Below, in pieces: positions 62,727-64,000 of a stretch of DNA of 64,000 nucleotides. The DNA comes from Streptomyces sp. NBC_00654 (lineage in GTDB: Bacteria > Actinomycetota > Actinomycetes > Streptomycetales > Streptomycetaceae), in contig NZ_JAPEOB010000003.1 in assembly GCF_026341775.1 (NCBI RefSeq), forward strand, positions 620,001 through 684,000. The letters run 5' to 3'. Under the pieces are notes generated by a model that ran no database searches, was not told where the DNA came from, and saw only the letters and a program-made list of their open reading frames with translations. A program made the translations under genes and the position numbers. The first letter of the stretch is position 1, and the number at the start of each line of letters is the position of its first letter.

Positions 62727-63914
62727 ATGACCATGAGCCCCTCTGCACCCGACAACGACCGGCCGCCACCCGCGCGCTTCGCCTTCGACCGGTGGACCTG
62801 GAAGGAGATCGCGTACCTCCTGGCCAACCTGCCCATGGCGATTGCCGGTTTTGTCTACGCGGTGTTCCTGCTCGGTGTCGGCGTGGGGCTCTCCGTCACG
62901 GTGATCGGTCTGCCTCTGCTCGCCGTGGGGCTCCAGGGCGCCCGGCTGCTCGGCCGGGCGGAACGGGGCCGGGCGCGGGCCTTGCTCGGTCTGCACGTCG
63001 AGGAGCCGAGCTCGATGGCGCGCAGCCGCCGGGACGCCGGGTTCTTCCCCTGGCTGTGGACGGGGCTGAAGGATCCGGTGGGCTGGCGGGCGCTGCTGTT
63101 CGCGTTCATCCGGCTGCCGTGGGGCATCGTGACGTTCGTGGTGACCCTGGTGAGCCTGTTCGTCCTGTGGCCGGTGCTCCCCTTCATCGCGCGGGCGCTG
63201 AGCAATGCGGACCGGGCGATGGTACGGGGACTGCTCTCGCCCTCCGACGAACTGGAACGCAGGATCGCGGAGCTGGAGTCGGACCGGGGGGTCGTCGTGG
63301 ACACCGCGGCGGCCGACCTGCGCCGCATCGAACGCGACCTCCACGACGGCGCACAGGCCCGACTCGTCGCCCTCGCCATGGACCTCGGCCTCGCCAAGGA
63401 AAAACTCACCGCCGACCCCGAAGCCGCCGCCCGCATGGTCGACGAAGCCCACGGCGAGGTCAAAGTCGCCCTCCAGGAACTCCGCGACCTCGCCCGCGGC
63501 ATCCACCCCGCCGTCCTCACCGACCGAGGACTCGACGCCGCACTCTCCGCCATCGCCTCCCGCTGCACCGTCCCCGTGAACGTGTCGGTCGAGCTGCCGG
63601 GGCGGCCCGCCGAGGCGATCGAGGGCATCGCCTACTTCACCGTGTCGGAACTCCTCCAGAACGTCAGCAAGCACAGCGGCGCCCGGTCGGCGTCCGTCGA
63701 GGTGTGGCGGGCGGCCGACCGCCTGCTGATCCAGGTGCGGGACGACGGGTCGGGCGGTGCGCGGATGGACGGCGGTACGGGGATGGCGGGTCTCGCGGAA
63801 CGCCTGGGGGCGGTGGACGGGCTGTTCGTCCTGGACTCCCCGGTGGGCGGCCCGACGACCGTCACCGCGGAGCTGCCCTGGCGCGACCGTACGGAGCACG
63901 CGAAGGCGGTATGA
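62727..63914 (+). CDS. NarL-type sensor histidine kinase
   Basis: The 395-aa product has an N-terminal membrane/sensor region of about 160 residues with several hydrophobic segments. The HisKA_3 motif RIERDLHDGAQARLVALAM carries the phospho-acceptor His206. The HATPase domain follows with FTVSELLQNVSKHSGARSAS (N box) and VRDDGSGGARMDGGTGMAGL. It belongs with the NarL/DesK-like two-component kinases that pair with LuxR-type regulators. A partner gene is expected to follow past the right edge. It is divergent from nuoA. Confidence 0.92.
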   Translation: MTMSPSAPDNDRPPPARFAFDRWTWKEIAYLLANLPMAIAGFVYAVFLLGVGVGLSVTVIGLPLLAVGLQGARLLGRAERGRARALLGLHVEEPSSMARSRRDAGFFPWLWTGLKDPVGWRALLFAFIRLPWGIVTFVVTLVSLFVLWPVLPFIARALSNADRAMVRGLLSPSDELERRIAELESDRGVVVDTAAADLRRIERDLHDGAQARLVALAMDLGLAKEKLTADPEAAARMVDEAHGEVKVALQELRDLARGIHPAVLTDRGLDAALSAIASRCTVPVNVSVELPGRPAEAIEGIAYFTVSELLQNVSKHSGARSASVEVWRAADRLLIQVRDDGSGGARMDGGTGMAGLAERLGAVDGLFVLDSPVGGPTTVTAELPWRDRTEHAKAV

Positions 63915-64000
63915 CGACGGCTACGGCGCGGAAGAGCCGGGCCGAGGCCGTTACGGCGCGGAGGGCGCGGCCGAGGCCATTACGGCGCGGAGGCGTTGCG
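63911..64000 (+). CDS. Possible start of a downstream gene, cut by the window edge
   Basis: An ATG at 63911 overlaps the kinase stop (ATGA) and stays open to the edge, giving MTTATARKSRAEAVTARRAR and on. The expected partner is a NarL-type response regulator, but this N-terminus does not resemble a receiver domain, so the true start may lie further on. The evidence is position only. Confidence 0.3.
   Translation, partial: MTTATARKSRAEAVTARRARPRPLRRGGVA
63922..63990. repeat. Imperfect ~30-bp tandem repeat at the right edge
   Basis: TACGGCGCGGA starts three times, near 63922, 63952 and 63981, with GCCGAGGCC in the same place in the first two units. It follows the kinase stop directly, and the third unit is cut off by the window edge. 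Confidence 0.6.

Overview
The window is chromosomal DNA of a Streptomyces or very close relative. The evidence is very high GC content, many GTG and TTG starts, Streptomyces-type protein details (S3 with an RGG tail, NusG with a long acidic N-terminus, MscL with a zinc ribbon), WhiJ/DUF397-type loci, and a gene order that matches, by recall, the S. coelicolor region from the second nuo cluster through rpoBC and str to the S10-spc operons. Most of it is core genome read on the minus strand.

Layout. (1) 43-9747: the S10 and spc ribosomal protein operons, minus strand, rpsJ to rplO. A candidate promoter at 10109-10136 gives a leader of about 355 nt, and a hairpin separates S10 from spc at 4450-4471. 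secY should follow just outside the left edge. (2) 10208-19588: an accessory stretch with four tandem DUF397 genes coupled to a WhiJ-like XRE regulator, an RsbW-like ATPase, a winged-helix/zinc protein, an SDR enzyme, a Panacea-domain antitoxin with a coupled candidate toxin, a GNAT acetyltransferase, an unrecognised 520-aa protein and a secreted trypsin-like protease. (3) 19728-24096: str operon (rpsL-rpsG-fusA-tuf) with a good promoter at 24290-24318, then a lone nucleotidyltransferase-like gene. (4) 25019-38420: rpoC, rpoB, rplL, rplJ with its L10 leader, a lipoprotein, rplA, rplK, nusG, secE and tRNA-Trp. (5) 38634-51404: aminotransferase, adenosine deaminase, a TetR/oxidoreductase pair around a double operator, murB, two MaoC-type hydratase subunits, rpmG, tRNA-Met, tRNA-Thr, tRNA-Tyr, an amidohydrolase, yajQ, the ogt/alkB alkylation-repair pair and membrane proteins with htpX. 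(6) 51596-62552: mscL and an overlapping nuo cluster A-B-C-H-I-J-K-L-M-N that lacks D, E, F and G. (7) 62727-64000: a divergent NarL-type sensor kinase; its partner would lie past the right edge.

How the genes work together: most of the window builds ribosomes, RNA polymerase and elongation factors. The accessory block carries regulators and a probable toxin-antitoxin pair. The nuo cluster encodes the membrane arm plus B, C and I of a complex I-like enzyme, with no NADH-input module and no NuoD beside it.

Candidates for something less described are the four-copy DUF397 array, the Panacea pair, the 520-aa orphan, and the truncated nuo operon whose NuoC carries a long repeat-rich tail.
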